A stretch of DNA of 64,000 bases from Kamptonema formosum PCC 10802. GTDB taxonomy: Bacteria > Cyanobacteriota > Cyanobacteriia > Cyanobacteriales > Oscillatoriaceae. The DNA lies in the NCBI RefSeq assembly GCF_000332335.1, contig NZ_KB235948.1:6296217-6360216 (forward strand), written 5' to 3'. This document shows, piece by piece, positions 1 through 7,902 of the stretch. The notes under the pieces are model-generated. The model was given only the letters and a program-made list of their open reading frames with translations, was not told the DNA's origin and did not search any database. Numbering within the stretch: the stretch's first letter is position 1; each line of letters begins with the position of its first letter. A program made the translations under genes and the position numbers.

Positions 1-1
1 C

Positions 2-1099
2 AATTGGCTGAGGGCCCACAAAGCGGACGTCTACCACCAGCACTCTTGGCGGTTTGGCTGCGGCGCGCACCACCTGGCGCTGGCCCGCAAGCTGGGGATG
101 GCCACTGCCGTCACGGTTCACCTGCCGGAAGGCGTATGCCTGCGGGGCACGATGATGCGCAACGGACAGACGCCTTGCGACGGATGGATTGACCCAGCTC
201 GCTGCGGGCACTGCACCGGCGTTCCGGAACGGGTGCCTTCCTGGGCGGCGCGGGCGCTGAGTGGCGTGCCTCTGGGGGTGGCAGCGGCAGCGGAAAACCG
301 GCTGCTGTCTTCAGGCAATGTGCGGTTGCGCCAGCTGGGCAGAGCGGTGGGCATACCCTCCAGGGTCAGGGGGCACCGGCAGCGGCTTGTACTGGCCTGC
401 CAGCTGGCAGACCGGATTGTGGCCGTCTGCCAGTGGCTGTATGATGCTTTCTTGGCTAACGGGGTGCCGGAAGAAAAATTGGTGTTGTGCCGGCAGGGCG
501 TCGCCGCTGCGGGCCAAAAGACGGTAAAGCCCCACCGGCAGCCTGGCGCACCCCTGAGAGTTGGCTTTTTGGGGCGCTGGCACCCAGACAAGGGGGCGCA
601 AGTTCTGGCTGAGGCGATCCAGCGACTGCCGGCAGATATCCCCATCGAACTGGTGATTCACGGGATGGTGCAGGGGGAGGCGGACAGGATGAATCGCGAC
701 AAGGTGCTGGCGGTAGCGGCTAAGGACAGTCGCATTCGGATCGCCGAAAAGCTGTCGCGAGAGGAGGTGCCCTTCGCCGCCGCCGGTTTCGACTTGCTCG
801 CCGTACCGTCCCAGGGGTTTGAAACCGGCCCTCTGGTGGTGCTGGAAGCCCATGCCGCTGGGACTCCTGTACTCGGCTCGAAGTTGGGGGGCGTCGCTGA
901 GCTAGTCCGCCACGGCACCGATGGCTGGCTGGTGCCGGCATCTGATGCCGGTGCGTGGGCGCAAGCGCTGGCCGACTTGGCCACTCAGCCGGATTTACTG
1001 GCCAAACTGCGGCAGGGGATCGGGCCGGTGCGCACCATGAAGGACGTTGCGGCAGAAATGGCGGCTATTTATGAAGATATTGTCAAGCAGCGGTATTAA
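2..1099 (+). CDS. Glycosyltransferase family 4 (5' partial)
   Basis: The frame is open from base 2, so the N-terminus lies outside the window; the internal ATG at 98 is not the true start because upstream residues (ADVYHQHSWRFGCG) continue the fold. The C-terminal half has the GT-B layout of family 4 retaining transferases: a nucleotide-sugar domain beginning near RVGFLGRWHPDKG, then the E-x7-E motif in FETGPLVVLEA, followed by GTPVLGSKLGGVAELV. It should transfer a sugar from an NDP-sugar to a growing glycan at the cytoplasmic face of the membrane. It runs into a second transferase and an ABC exporter on the same strand, which suggests exopolysaccharide or envelope glycan assembly. The exact sugar is unknown. 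Confidence 0.85.
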   Translation, partial: NWLRAHKADVYHQHSWRFGCGAHHLALARKLGMATAVTVHLPEGVCLRGTMMRNGQTPCDGWIDPARCGHCTGVPERVPSWAARALSGVPLGVAAAAENRLLSSGNVRLRQLGRAVGIPSRVRGHRQRLVLACQLADRIVAVCQWLYDAFLANGVPEEKLVLCRQGVAAAGQKTVKPHRQPGAPLRVGFLGRWHPDKGAQVLAEAIQRLPADIPIELVIHGMVQGEADRMNRDKVLAVAAKDSRIRIAEKLSREEVPFAAAGFDLLAVPSQGFETGPLVVLEAHAAGTPVLGSKLGGVAELVRHGTDGWLVPASDAGAWAQALADLATQPDLLAKLRQGIGPVRTMKDVAAEMAAIYEDIVKQRY

Positions 1100-1200
1100 T
1101 TTTCATTTCCGAGCCGCTGGCTGGGAATGCTATCAGAGAGGCTTCGCTCCTGGGACTCCCCGGGAAAGGGACTTTGGGAATCAGCCACGGACAGCTAGCT

Positions 1201-2388
1201 ATGCAGCATCAAAGGTCGCCCCGCAAGTTAAAAGTTTCCATCCTGTCGCCCACGTTGTGCAAAGGCGGAGTTGACCGGGCCTATCTGCTCGGTCAAGTGT
1301 TGCAAAAATTGAATTTTGATGTTATAATATACGGCTTTCTATTTGGAGGAAAAATATATCCGCTTCCCCCGGCGAACATGCCGGTGGATTCGGTGCCTGG
1401 GGGGACTTATCCGCAGCTGTTCGCCCGTGCGGGGCAACTCTTGCATAAAATTGATGGAGACATAATTTATGCGGTAAAGCCAAAACCGACCAGCTTTGGT
1501 ATCGCTTTACTGAAGAAACTGGGCACCGGCAGGCCGGTTATCCTCGATATTGACGACTGGGAGCTCAGCTGGCACGGGGGAGACGAGTGGGAGTACCGTC
1601 CGGGTTTGAAGCAGTTGGCGAGAGACATCCTGAAAAAAGACGGTGCCTTAAGGGATGCCTCTCATCCTGTCTATCTAAAGTGGATGGAGAAGTTGGTGTC
1701 CCGTGCGGATGCGGTTACGGCAGACACTAAATTCCTGCTGGAGCGATTTGGCGGCACCTATTTACCTAATGGTAAGGATACTTCCTTGTTTGACCCCGCT
1801 CAATACGATCCAGACGGCAGCCGAGCTAAGTACGGTTTGGCTGGCTATCGGGTGCTGATGTTTCCCGGTGCGCCCCGCCCGCACAAGGGGCTGGAGGATG
1901 TGCTGGTGGCCCTCGATATGCTGAATCAGCCGGATTTAAGACTTGTGATTGTAGGGGGAAATCCGTATGATGACTATGATGATAAACTGATTGAACGGTG
2001 GGGGCGCTGGATTGTCAAGCTGCCTGAGGTGCCGGTGGAGCGAATGCCAGAAATCGTGGCGGCGGCGCATGTTGTGGTTGTCCCCCAGCGGGATACGCCT
2101 ACGGCTAGGGCGCAATTTCCGATTAAACTGACGGAGGGGATGGCAATGTCTAAGCCAGTTTTGGCGACAAGAGTGGGAGATATTCCAGAAATCTTAGGTG
2201 ACACCGGCTATCTGGCGGAGCCCGGTTGCCCAGAGCAGCTAGCTGATCGGATTGAGTCGATATTTCAGGACTTCCAGTCAGCCAAGGAACGGGGCGTCAA
2301 GGCTAGAGAAAGATGTATAGAGCGGTACAGTGCCGGTGCGATGTCCGCTATCATGTCCGAGGTGATTGCAAATTTACAGTTAGGCTAA
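1201..2388 (+). CDS. Glycosyltransferase, GT-B fold
   Basis: A protein of about 395 residues with an N-terminal Rossmann-like start (KVSILSPTLCKGGVDRAYLLG) and a C-terminal donor-binding half (VLMFPGAPRPHKGLEDVLVAL, then KLTEGMAMSKPVLATRVGDIPEIL). The TEGMAMSKPVLAT stretch occupies the place of the family 4 catalytic loop. I chose ATG at 1201; a TTG at 1174 is in frame but adds residues that look non-coding. It lies about 100 bases after the previous transferase and 140 before the ABC exporter, so all three probably act on one cell-surface glycan. Substrate specificity cannot be read from the sequence. Confidence 0.85.
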   Translation: MQHQRSPRKLKVSILSPTLCKGGVDRAYLLGQVLQKLNFDVIIYGFLFGGKIYPLPPANMPVDSVPGGTYPQLFARAGQLLHKIDGDIIYAVKPKPTSFGIALLKKLGTGRPVILDIDDWELSWHGGDEWEYRPGLKQLARDILKKDGALRDASHPVYLKWMEKLVSRADAVTADTKFLLERFGGTYLPNGKDTSLFDPAQYDPDGSRAKYGLAGYRVLMFPGAPRPHKGLEDVLVALDMLNQPDLRLVIVGGNPYDDYDDKLIERWGRWIVKLPEVPVERMPEIVAAAHVVVVPQRDTPTARAQFPIKLTEGMAMSKPVLATRVGDIPEILGDTGYLAEPGCPEQLADRIESIFQDFQSAKERGVKARERCIERYSAGAMSAIMSEVIANLQLG

Positions 2389-2530
2389 ATACAGGCAGTC
2401 CAGTTCTATTAAGGTTTTCAGGAGCGGGGAGTGAAATAAGAATTTTATGGTTGGTTAGGATGGCTTGAGGACAGTTGTGAAATAAAAATTTTCCCAACAT
2501 TGCGGAGAAATATTTACTTAGAGATGCTGT

Positions 2531-4537
2531 ATGTTTCTGCAAAATAATCTACTTCTGAGATTTGGCAAAAGTTACCCTCGGAAAATTTTATTAACTCTAA
2601 TCCTAGGGGCATCAGGCGCTATTTTTAATGGGGTGAGTACCACACTGATTGTGCCAGTCATTTTAAATATTTTAAATCAATCCATTGATTTACAAGGATC
2701 TCCGCCCCTTATAAAAGCTCTGATGTTTCCCTTTGCCGGAGTTCCAGAAAGCTATCGTTTGACAGGAATGGCAGGCGCAATTGTATTAGCAATTGCTTGC
2801 AAGAACTTTGCCAACTATGCCAGCAGTTTAGTATCAAGTTCACTGACGCGCTCCCTGACCGCTGATTTGCGGGAAGCGGGAGTGCGGCTTTTATTGGATG
2901 TGGACTTGGATTTTTACTCCAAGATGAAAGTGGGGGATTTAATCAACCGGCTGGGAGGAGAAGTAAACCGGACAGCGAATGCTATCAGCATCTCGATACA
3001 AATTGGGATTGTCTCAATCACCATTTTAGTTTTTGCGGGACTGCTGCTGGCCATTTCCTGGCAGCTGACGCTGGCTTCCACTCTGCTGTTCTCTCTAGTC
3101 GTTTTAGTGAACCAGTACGCCATAAGCCGCTCCAAGTCTTTTGGCAAGCTACTGTCAGAGGCATCTTCAGCGTATTCAGTGAGGGTGCTGGAAATACTGA
3201 GCGGCATTAGGCTGGTAAAAGCTACGAGGAATGAAGACAGAGAATATCAACAGCTTAAGCGGTTAATTCGCGAGCGGGAAAAAGCTGATTTTCTATCTCA
3301 AGCGAATGAGGCAGCCATTGCACCCGTGACCGAGGTTTTCAGTCTTGTCGCTTTGCTGTCGATCGTCTTTCTGGGGCGAATATTCTTCGCCGCACAGCTT
3401 GAGTCCCTCTCAGCCGTTCTCCTCACCTATTTATTGGTGCTGTTTCGACTGCTACCCCAGCTTTCCCAGCTGAATAACGCTCGCAGCCAATTGGCGAATA
3501 CCTCCGCCAGCGTCGAAGTGGTGAATGACTTCTTGCGGCGGGACAATAAACGGTTCATGGTAAACGGCTCTCTTCCCTATACTAAATTGCGGGAAGGTAT
3601 ACATTTCAAGAACCTGTCGTTTGCTTACCCCGACTGTGAGGATTTGGTTCTCCAGGATATTAATTTATCCCTGCCGCACGGCACAACGTTGGCTCTTGTT
3701 GGCGGATCGGGTGCCGGCAAGTCAACTTTAGCAGACCTTTTACCCAGATTTTACGACCCCACGTCAGGCTGCATCACGCTTGATGGAAAAGACTTGCGGG
3801 AATTTAGCCTGAAAACGCTCAGGCAAGCGATGGGGATTGTTAGCCAAGATACATTTTTGTTTAATGACACCGTTCGCAACAACATTGCCTACTCCAAGCC
3901 CGACGCCACGGATGAGGAAATTATAGAAGCCGCTCGGCGAGCGAATGCCTTAGAATTTATTGAACACTTACCGCAGGGTTTGAATACGCTGATTGGAGAT
4001 CGGGGGGTGCTGCTGTCGGGAGGGCAGCGCCAGCGAATTGCTATCGCTCGCGCTTTACTGCAAAACCCGGAAATCCTAATTTTAGATGAAGCGACAAGCG
4101 CCTTAGATACAGTGTCAGAACGCTACGTCCAGTCAGCGATTGAAGAACTGAGCCGGGACCGCACCACCCTCGTGATTGCCCACCGGCTGTCTACGGTGCA
4201 AAAAGCCCATCAAATTGCCGTGCTGGAGCGGGGGCGCGTCGTGGAGGTTGGCACTCACGATGAACTGCTTCGCAAAGCAAGCGGTTATTACGCTCGTTTG
4301 CACTCCCTGCAATTCCTAGAAGATACAAACCGCGATCAACAGCTGATCAAAGCGTCCTATGAAGTCCGGTCCCGTCTCAACCCCATGATTGGTTTCCTCA
4401 AGTTAGTGCTTGATGGTATGGTAGACTCTCCAGAAGAGCGAGACGAATTAATCAAAGAATCTTTCCATTCCGCCACTCGGGTTCTAAAAATATTAGAGCT
4501 CATAGAACAGCATGTCAAGCAGCGGCAGGCTTCGTAA
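2531..4537 (+). CDS. ABC exporter, HepA/MsbA-like, with degenerate HisKA-like C-terminal tail
   Basis: 668 residues: an N-terminal six-helix membrane domain followed by an ATPase domain with Walker A GGSGAGKST, signature LSGGQRQR, Walker B ILDEATSALD and switch IAHRLSTV. This half-transporter layout matches lipid or polysaccharide exporters such as MsbA and heterocyst HepA, which act as homodimers in the inner membrane. The ATPase domain normally ends near residue 595; here about 70 extra residues follow. That tail (SYEVRSRLNPMIGF, then a second amphipathic helix) resembles the dimerisation helices of cyanobacterial histidine kinases (consensus SHELRTPLNAIIGF), with the phosphoacceptor His replaced by Tyr610. 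Upstream glycosyltransferases suggest glycan export. The tail's role is unknown; dimer stabilisation is my guess. Confidence 0.9.
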   Translation: MFLQNNLLLRFGKSYPRKILLTLILGASGAIFNGVSTTLIVPVILNILNQSIDLQGSPPLIKALMFPFAGVPESYRLTGMAGAIVLAIACKNFANYASSLVSSSLTRSLTADLREAGVRLLLDVDLDFYSKMKVGDLINRLGGEVNRTANAISISIQIGIVSITILVFAGLLLAISWQLTLASTLLFSLVVLVNQYAISRSKSFGKLLSEASSAYSVRVLEILSGIRLVKATRNEDREYQQLKRLIREREKADFLSQANEAAIAPVTEVFSLVALLSIVFLGRIFFAAQLESLSAVLLTYLLVLFRLLPQLSQLNNARSQLANTSASVEVVNDFLRRDNKRFMVNGSLPYTKLREGIHFKNLSFAYPDCEDLVLQDINLSLPHGTTLALVGGSGAGKSTLADLLPRFYDPTSGCITLDGKDLREFSLKTLRQAMGIVSQDTFLFNDTVRNNIAYSKPDATDEEIIEAARRANALEFIEHLPQGLNTLIGDRGVLLSGGQRQRIAIARALLQNPEILILDEATSALDTVSERYVQSAIEELSRDRTTLVIAHRLSTVQKAHQIAVLERGRVVEVGTHDELLRKASGYYARLHSLQFLEDTNRDQQLIKASYEVRSRLNPMIGFLKLVLDGMVDSPEERDELIKESFHSATRVLKILELIEQHVKQRQAS

Positions 4538-4623
4538 TGCCAGTTCGCCCTCGCAAGCGCAGGGGAGTAGACGAGCGGGGGCGGGCGAGCGGGGGAGCCC
4601 TCACCGGCTCAAGAAACGCTATA

Positions 4624-4736
4624 TATAGCAGCAGTCATATTGGTTAGGACATCAGTGACCTAGGGAAAAAGGCGTAGGGCAGGCGTCTCGCCTGGCCTCT
4701 TGATATAATGTCCTAACCTAAGTGCATACTGCTATA
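4624..4736. mobile_element. Family A MITE-like element (copy 1)
   Basis: 113 bases with imperfect inverted ends: TATAGCAGCAGTCATATTGG on the left and CCTAAGTGCATACTGCTATA on the right, both leading to TTAGGACA-type inner ends. The centre contains the inverted pair GGGCAGGCGTCTCGCC. No coding capacity. The same ends recur at many places in the window with different centres, as expected of non-autonomous elements. Confidence 0.7.
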
Positions 4737-4829
4737 GCGTTTCTCATCCTTTGTGAGGTACTGAGAAACCCGGTTTCTTAAAGAAACCGGGTTTCTGGGC
4801 CATAGTTCATCCAACGGAGAACCGCTATA
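4733..4829. repeat. Family B palindromic element (copy 1)
   Basis: 97 bases running from TATAGCGTTTCTCATC to GAGAACCGCTATA, centred on AGAAACCCGGTTTCT and its inverted copy (4764-4796). Its first TATA is also the last TATA of the family A element to its left. Confidence 0.75.
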
Positions 4830-4897
4830 AATCAATAGACCCCCGTTTTAAGGGGGTTAGACGGACCGGCAAGTGTGCGACTTGTTGGCAAAATACT

Positions 4898-5896
4898 TTA
4901 TGAAGATTTTGCCACAAAATTTGACATCCAGTTCAAAAGGTTTAATTCATGTAAAATAATTTGTCGCGCTTCCGCTATCGCATCTAGCGCGGCGTGCCAG
5001 CAATCCAGCGTAGATGTCACCTCTGTGATAAACTCTAACCCTTTTTCATCCAGGCTCGGCAGCCGGAGAAAACTCCCCGGTGGCAGCAACTTGTCAGCAG
5101 CCGGCCCACCGTAATAAATCGGCAAGCACCAAGCTAGCAGGGCGTCCCAAAGTTTCTCGCTAACATACCACTGGTTCCCTGTATAGTTTTCAATCGCCAG
5201 ATTGTAATAGTAGGGAGCCATAGCGTGCCATTTATTATTCAGCGCTCCGCAGTTCTTCGTCCAGTCCGGCAAGTTGCGACCGTAAAGGTCAATGTCCGGG
5301 AGCCGCTCCTGCAACATTCTGAGAAAATCCAGACGCCGGAGGTGGTTCCCACTGCGGTCGATACCTGACGTAATCCAAGAGCAAGTTTTGACTTTTTCTG
5401 TAGGGCCCATCTCATTTAGCTCTCGGAAAGAGTTGCCGTGATACCAAATTGCCGGCATATAGTCAGGCACCGGCGCTAAATCATCGGGAGAGGAAACATA
5501 GCCACAATAGCGTTTTGATTGCTCGTAGTTCTCTTGATAAACCTCTACATATTCCTCTAGCGGGGGCTCTCGGAGCAACGAGACGATGCGCTCTTTGGGA
5601 ACCCCTCGGAATTTTGCCCGAATTTCTTCTTCTGGATTGGAGCGAGGCTGGAATAAAGCAATCGCCCGATCCTTCAACCTCCCCTTCCAGGTTTTGTAAA
5701 CCTTGCGGGGAAATTCAAACTGATACAGCAGTAAAAAATCCGGATTGGGTGCGTTGGCTTGCATTTGTATATTGCCCCACCGGCCAAAGCTGTGCGGGGT
5801 TTGGTGCCACAGCCAGTCACTAAAGTTAGCTGCCAGGGGCTTGTTGGAAAACATAGCTGGGTAGCTAGTTACCATACCTACAACTTTTGGGCTCAT
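4898..5896 (-). CDS. Glycosyltransferase family 10 (alpha-1,3-fucosyltransferase-like)
   Basis: 332 residues. The C-terminal third shows the GT10 donor-site signature: LAIENYTGNQWYVSEKLWDA, then LLAWCLPIYYGGPAADKLLPP and GSFLRLPSLD. Upstream, KVKTCSWITSGIDRSGNHLR matches the segment where GT10 enzymes read the donor. GT10 enzymes move fucose (or a related sugar) from GDP-fucose to a glycan acceptor. No signal peptide or membrane anchor is visible, as usual for bacterial members. It faces the transferase/exporter group across a repeat cluster, so it plausibly decorates the same polysaccharide or lipopolysaccharide. The true sugar donor is not proven. Confidence 0.82.
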   Translation of the reverse strand: MSPKVVGMVTSYPAMFSNKPLAANFSDWLWHQTPHSFGRWGNIQMQANAPNPDFLLLYQFEFPRKVYKTWKGRLKDRAIALFQPRSNPEEEIRAKFRGVPKERIVSLLREPPLEEYVEVYQENYEQSKRYCGYVSSPDDLAPVPDYMPAIWYHGNSFRELNEMGPTEKVKTCSWITSGIDRSGNHLRRLDFLRMLQERLPDIDLYGRNLPDWTKNCGALNNKWHAMAPYYYNLAIENYTGNQWYVSEKLWDALLAWCLPIYYGGPAADKLLPPGSFLRLPSLDEKGLEFITEVTSTLDCWHAALDAIAEARQIILHELNLLNWMSNFVAKSS

Positions 5897-6097
5897 CTAT
5901 CTCTACTTCGCTGCCTGAGGTGCGAGTTGAATGATTCTCCACAGCCACTCTAGCACGGGAGCGTGCCAGTGCTGTAAAAAAAACAACTGTTTTGCCTGGG
6001 CGGTTGCGCCTCTTGCCAGACGCAACGCCTTCCTGAGATATTTCTGCAAAAACAGAACGCTCCCCTAAGCGCAGAGGAGTCTGTCACGCAGCGGTTT

Positions 6098-6472
6098 CTA
6101 GCCTAGGGAATCTAAGTCTAGCGCTTGAGAGCCGCCCCGCTCCAGCTGAACCAAAACTTGGCCCAGCTGATACCAAACCAGCCAGGCAATCAAAACGGTC
6201 ATTGGCAGGGATAGGGCGTAAGACAGCTTCGGTGGCAAGCCAAAAACTTCCAAACCCGACCCGAGAAAAATACAAATCCCGGCAGAAATCCCCAGAAAAG
6301 GAACAAACAGTTGCGTTCCTTTCAGGTTGGCCAGAGTTCTAGTTGAGCGATTCTTCGACCACTCTCGCACCAAAGTTTTTAAGGTCGTTTCAAAGGCAAC
6401 CCCAGAGGTGATGCCGGCTAGCAGGCCAGCGAGCAGTAAAAAATACGGGGGGTCGGCGGGAAAGTAGTACAC
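6098..6472 (-). CDS. Small conserved membrane protein
   Basis: I place the start at GTG 6472 because a clear AAGGAG lies six bases upstream (plus-strand 6479-6484); the frame is open further upstream but those residues look non-coding. The product is 124 residues with a hydrophobic segment at the start (PPYFLLLAGLLAGITSG) and two more (FVPFLGISAGICIFLGSG; LSYALSLPMTVLIAWLVWY), so about three membrane spans. No known family or catalytic motif is recognised. It ends in a Gly/Ser and acidic tail. Its neighbours on the same strand are glycan-related, but its function is unknown. Confidence 0.6.
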   Translation of the reverse strand: MYYFPADPPYFLLLAGLLAGITSGVAFETTLKTLVREWSKNRSTRTLANLKGTQLFVPFLGISAGICIFLGSGLEVFGLPPKLSYALSLPMTVLIAWLVWYQLGQVLVQLERGGSQALDLDSLG

Positions 6473-6687
6473 TGACAGCTCCTTAAATGGGTATGGGTAC
6501 TGGGAATTAAGCAACAGTTGCCTGTTTTGGGTTGCAGCCTGCGGCTTGGGCGGAGCGGGGCTCTCATGGGAGCGTCCCTGTTGGGACACCGCACCCTCAA
6601 GGGGAGCGAATCGCCAACTTTCCATCCCTGCCGGCGAAAGTTTGTGCGCCCTCCCCCGGCTCTCGCCCGCGCCCAGGGGCTGCGGGA

Positions 6688-6785
6688 TATAGCGGTTCTC
6701 AGTTAGATGAACGTTAGGCTCCAGAAACCCGGTTTCTTAAAGAAACCGGGTTTCTCACTACCTCACTAATATGAGAGACGCTATA
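6688..6785. repeat. Family B palindromic element (copy 2)
   Basis: From TATAGCGGTTCTCAGTTAGA to GAGAGACGCTATA around the paired AGAAACCCGGTTTCT core. Lies between two minus-strand genes. Confidence 0.75.
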
Positions 6786-6866
6786 TTTGCCGAGCGCTCG
6801 CCCGCAGAAACCCGATAGGGGGTTCTCTGACAGCTACCTTATGTTCCCCACATTTCCGCCCTTTTG

Positions 6867-7691
6867 TCAATCCGCAGCTTCTCTCGATTGAGATTCCCGC
6901 TTAAAAAACAGCTCGTAGGGCAAAAGAAACCGCTGGATCAATGGGGGGGGGAGGACAACGCTAGGGCAGTCGCCCAGAGGTAGATATTGCGAGCGGTAGG
7001 CTGACAGCGCCCGTTTTTTTTGTTCGCGGACTGAATGAATCGGGAGCCGGCATATACCAGCAAGATGCGGCCAGCTAAAATCAACAAACAGCAAACCTTT
7101 CCAAAACCCCCAAATCGGATATTCCAGGACTTCAGTCTGGATTCCAGATTTGGCGATTGCCGCCTGAACCAGCTGATAAGCTGCTTCGTGATCTTTCAGA
7201 ATGTCATTCCGGCAGGTGACGTATACCTCCTGTGGCTGGAACGACTTCAGGAGTTGAGCGATTTGCTCAATTGCCTGCTGGCGCACTTCCTCAGGCAGAG
7301 TGGGCAGGGTGCTGTCCGGCAAATCGAGAAAGTGAGTTTCTGATAGCTCAACTCCCAGAATATTGAGGGCGGTCAAAGCCTCTTGCTTGCGAAGTTGTAT
7401 CAGTTCTTCTATTGAAATAGGGGGATTCTTGCCGTGCGACTTCTGTCCGTCCGTCAGGTACACGACCTTAACTGGCACTCCCTGCTGGCGCTTGAGGGCG
7501 ATCGCGCCCCCACAGCCTAAAGTTTCATCATCTTGATGGGGGGAAAACACCATTGCTGATTTCGGGCTAGCGGAAATCGGCTGGCTCCTGACACGCACAA
7601 TCCAGCGAAACTGTATGTCTGAGTAAATGTCTCGCAGTTTTGAACTCAGCAGGATTGCTTTCAGCCGGTTGAGAATGCGTTTGCCGCGCAT
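6867..7691 (-). CDS. PIG-L/LmbE-family deacetylase
   Basis: 274 residues. The zinc-binding loop of PIG-L (LmbE) hydrolases is present as FSPHQDDETLGCGG near residue 50, followed by VPVKVVYLTDGQKSHG and, later, the EVYVTCRNDILKDHEAAY region carrying the second metal histidine. The family removes acetyl groups from N-acetylglucosamine-containing substrates such as GlcNAc-PI, mycothiol precursors or surface glycans. The enzyme lacks a signal peptide, so it should act in the cytoplasm. The glycosyltransferases nearby make a sugar-nucleotide or lipid-linked sugar the likeliest substrate, but specificity is not readable. Confidence 0.88.
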   Translation of the reverse strand: MRGKRILNRLKAILLSSKLRDIYSDIQFRWIVRVRSQPISASPKSAMVFSPHQDDETLGCGGAIALKRQQGVPVKVVYLTDGQKSHGKNPPISIEELIQLRKQEALTALNILGVELSETHFLDLPDSTLPTLPEEVRQQAIEQIAQLLKSFQPQEVYVTCRNDILKDHEAAYQLVQAAIAKSGIQTEVLEYPIWGFWKGLLFVDFSWPHLAGICRLPIHSVREQKKRALSAYRSQYLPLGDCPSVVLPPPLIQRFLLPYELFFKRESQSREAAD

Positions 7692-7854
7692 AAAGGGGGA
7701 GGGGGAGATGGGGAAAATGGGAAATTTTATGCGGTTAGGCTAATAATGCTGCTTGTCTGCCCGAAGGAGGCAGAGCCTCCAGGACGTCTCTCCCAGGCTC
7801 TGCCCCGGAACGAGGGAAGTTTGACAAATCATTTAGAACGCCTACAAAAAGAAT

Positions 7855-7870
7855 GAGGGCTTTAGCCCTC
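7855..7870 (-). terminator. GAGGGCT/AGCCCTC hairpin
   Basis: A seven-base perfect stem with a two-base loop, 33 bases beyond the stop of the ABC1 kinase-like gene. No strong T run follows, so termination is only possible; hairpins of this wording are also common cyanobacterial repeats. Confidence 0.35.
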
Positions 7871-7902
7871 ACTACTAACCAGACATACTGTTTGGATACA
7901 GG

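Larger units (their letters stand above)
4538..4897. other. Intergenic repeat cluster
   Basis: A 360-base gap between convergent genes. It holds a family A element and a family B element that share four bases, followed by plain sequence. I see no gene in it. Confidence 0.7.
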
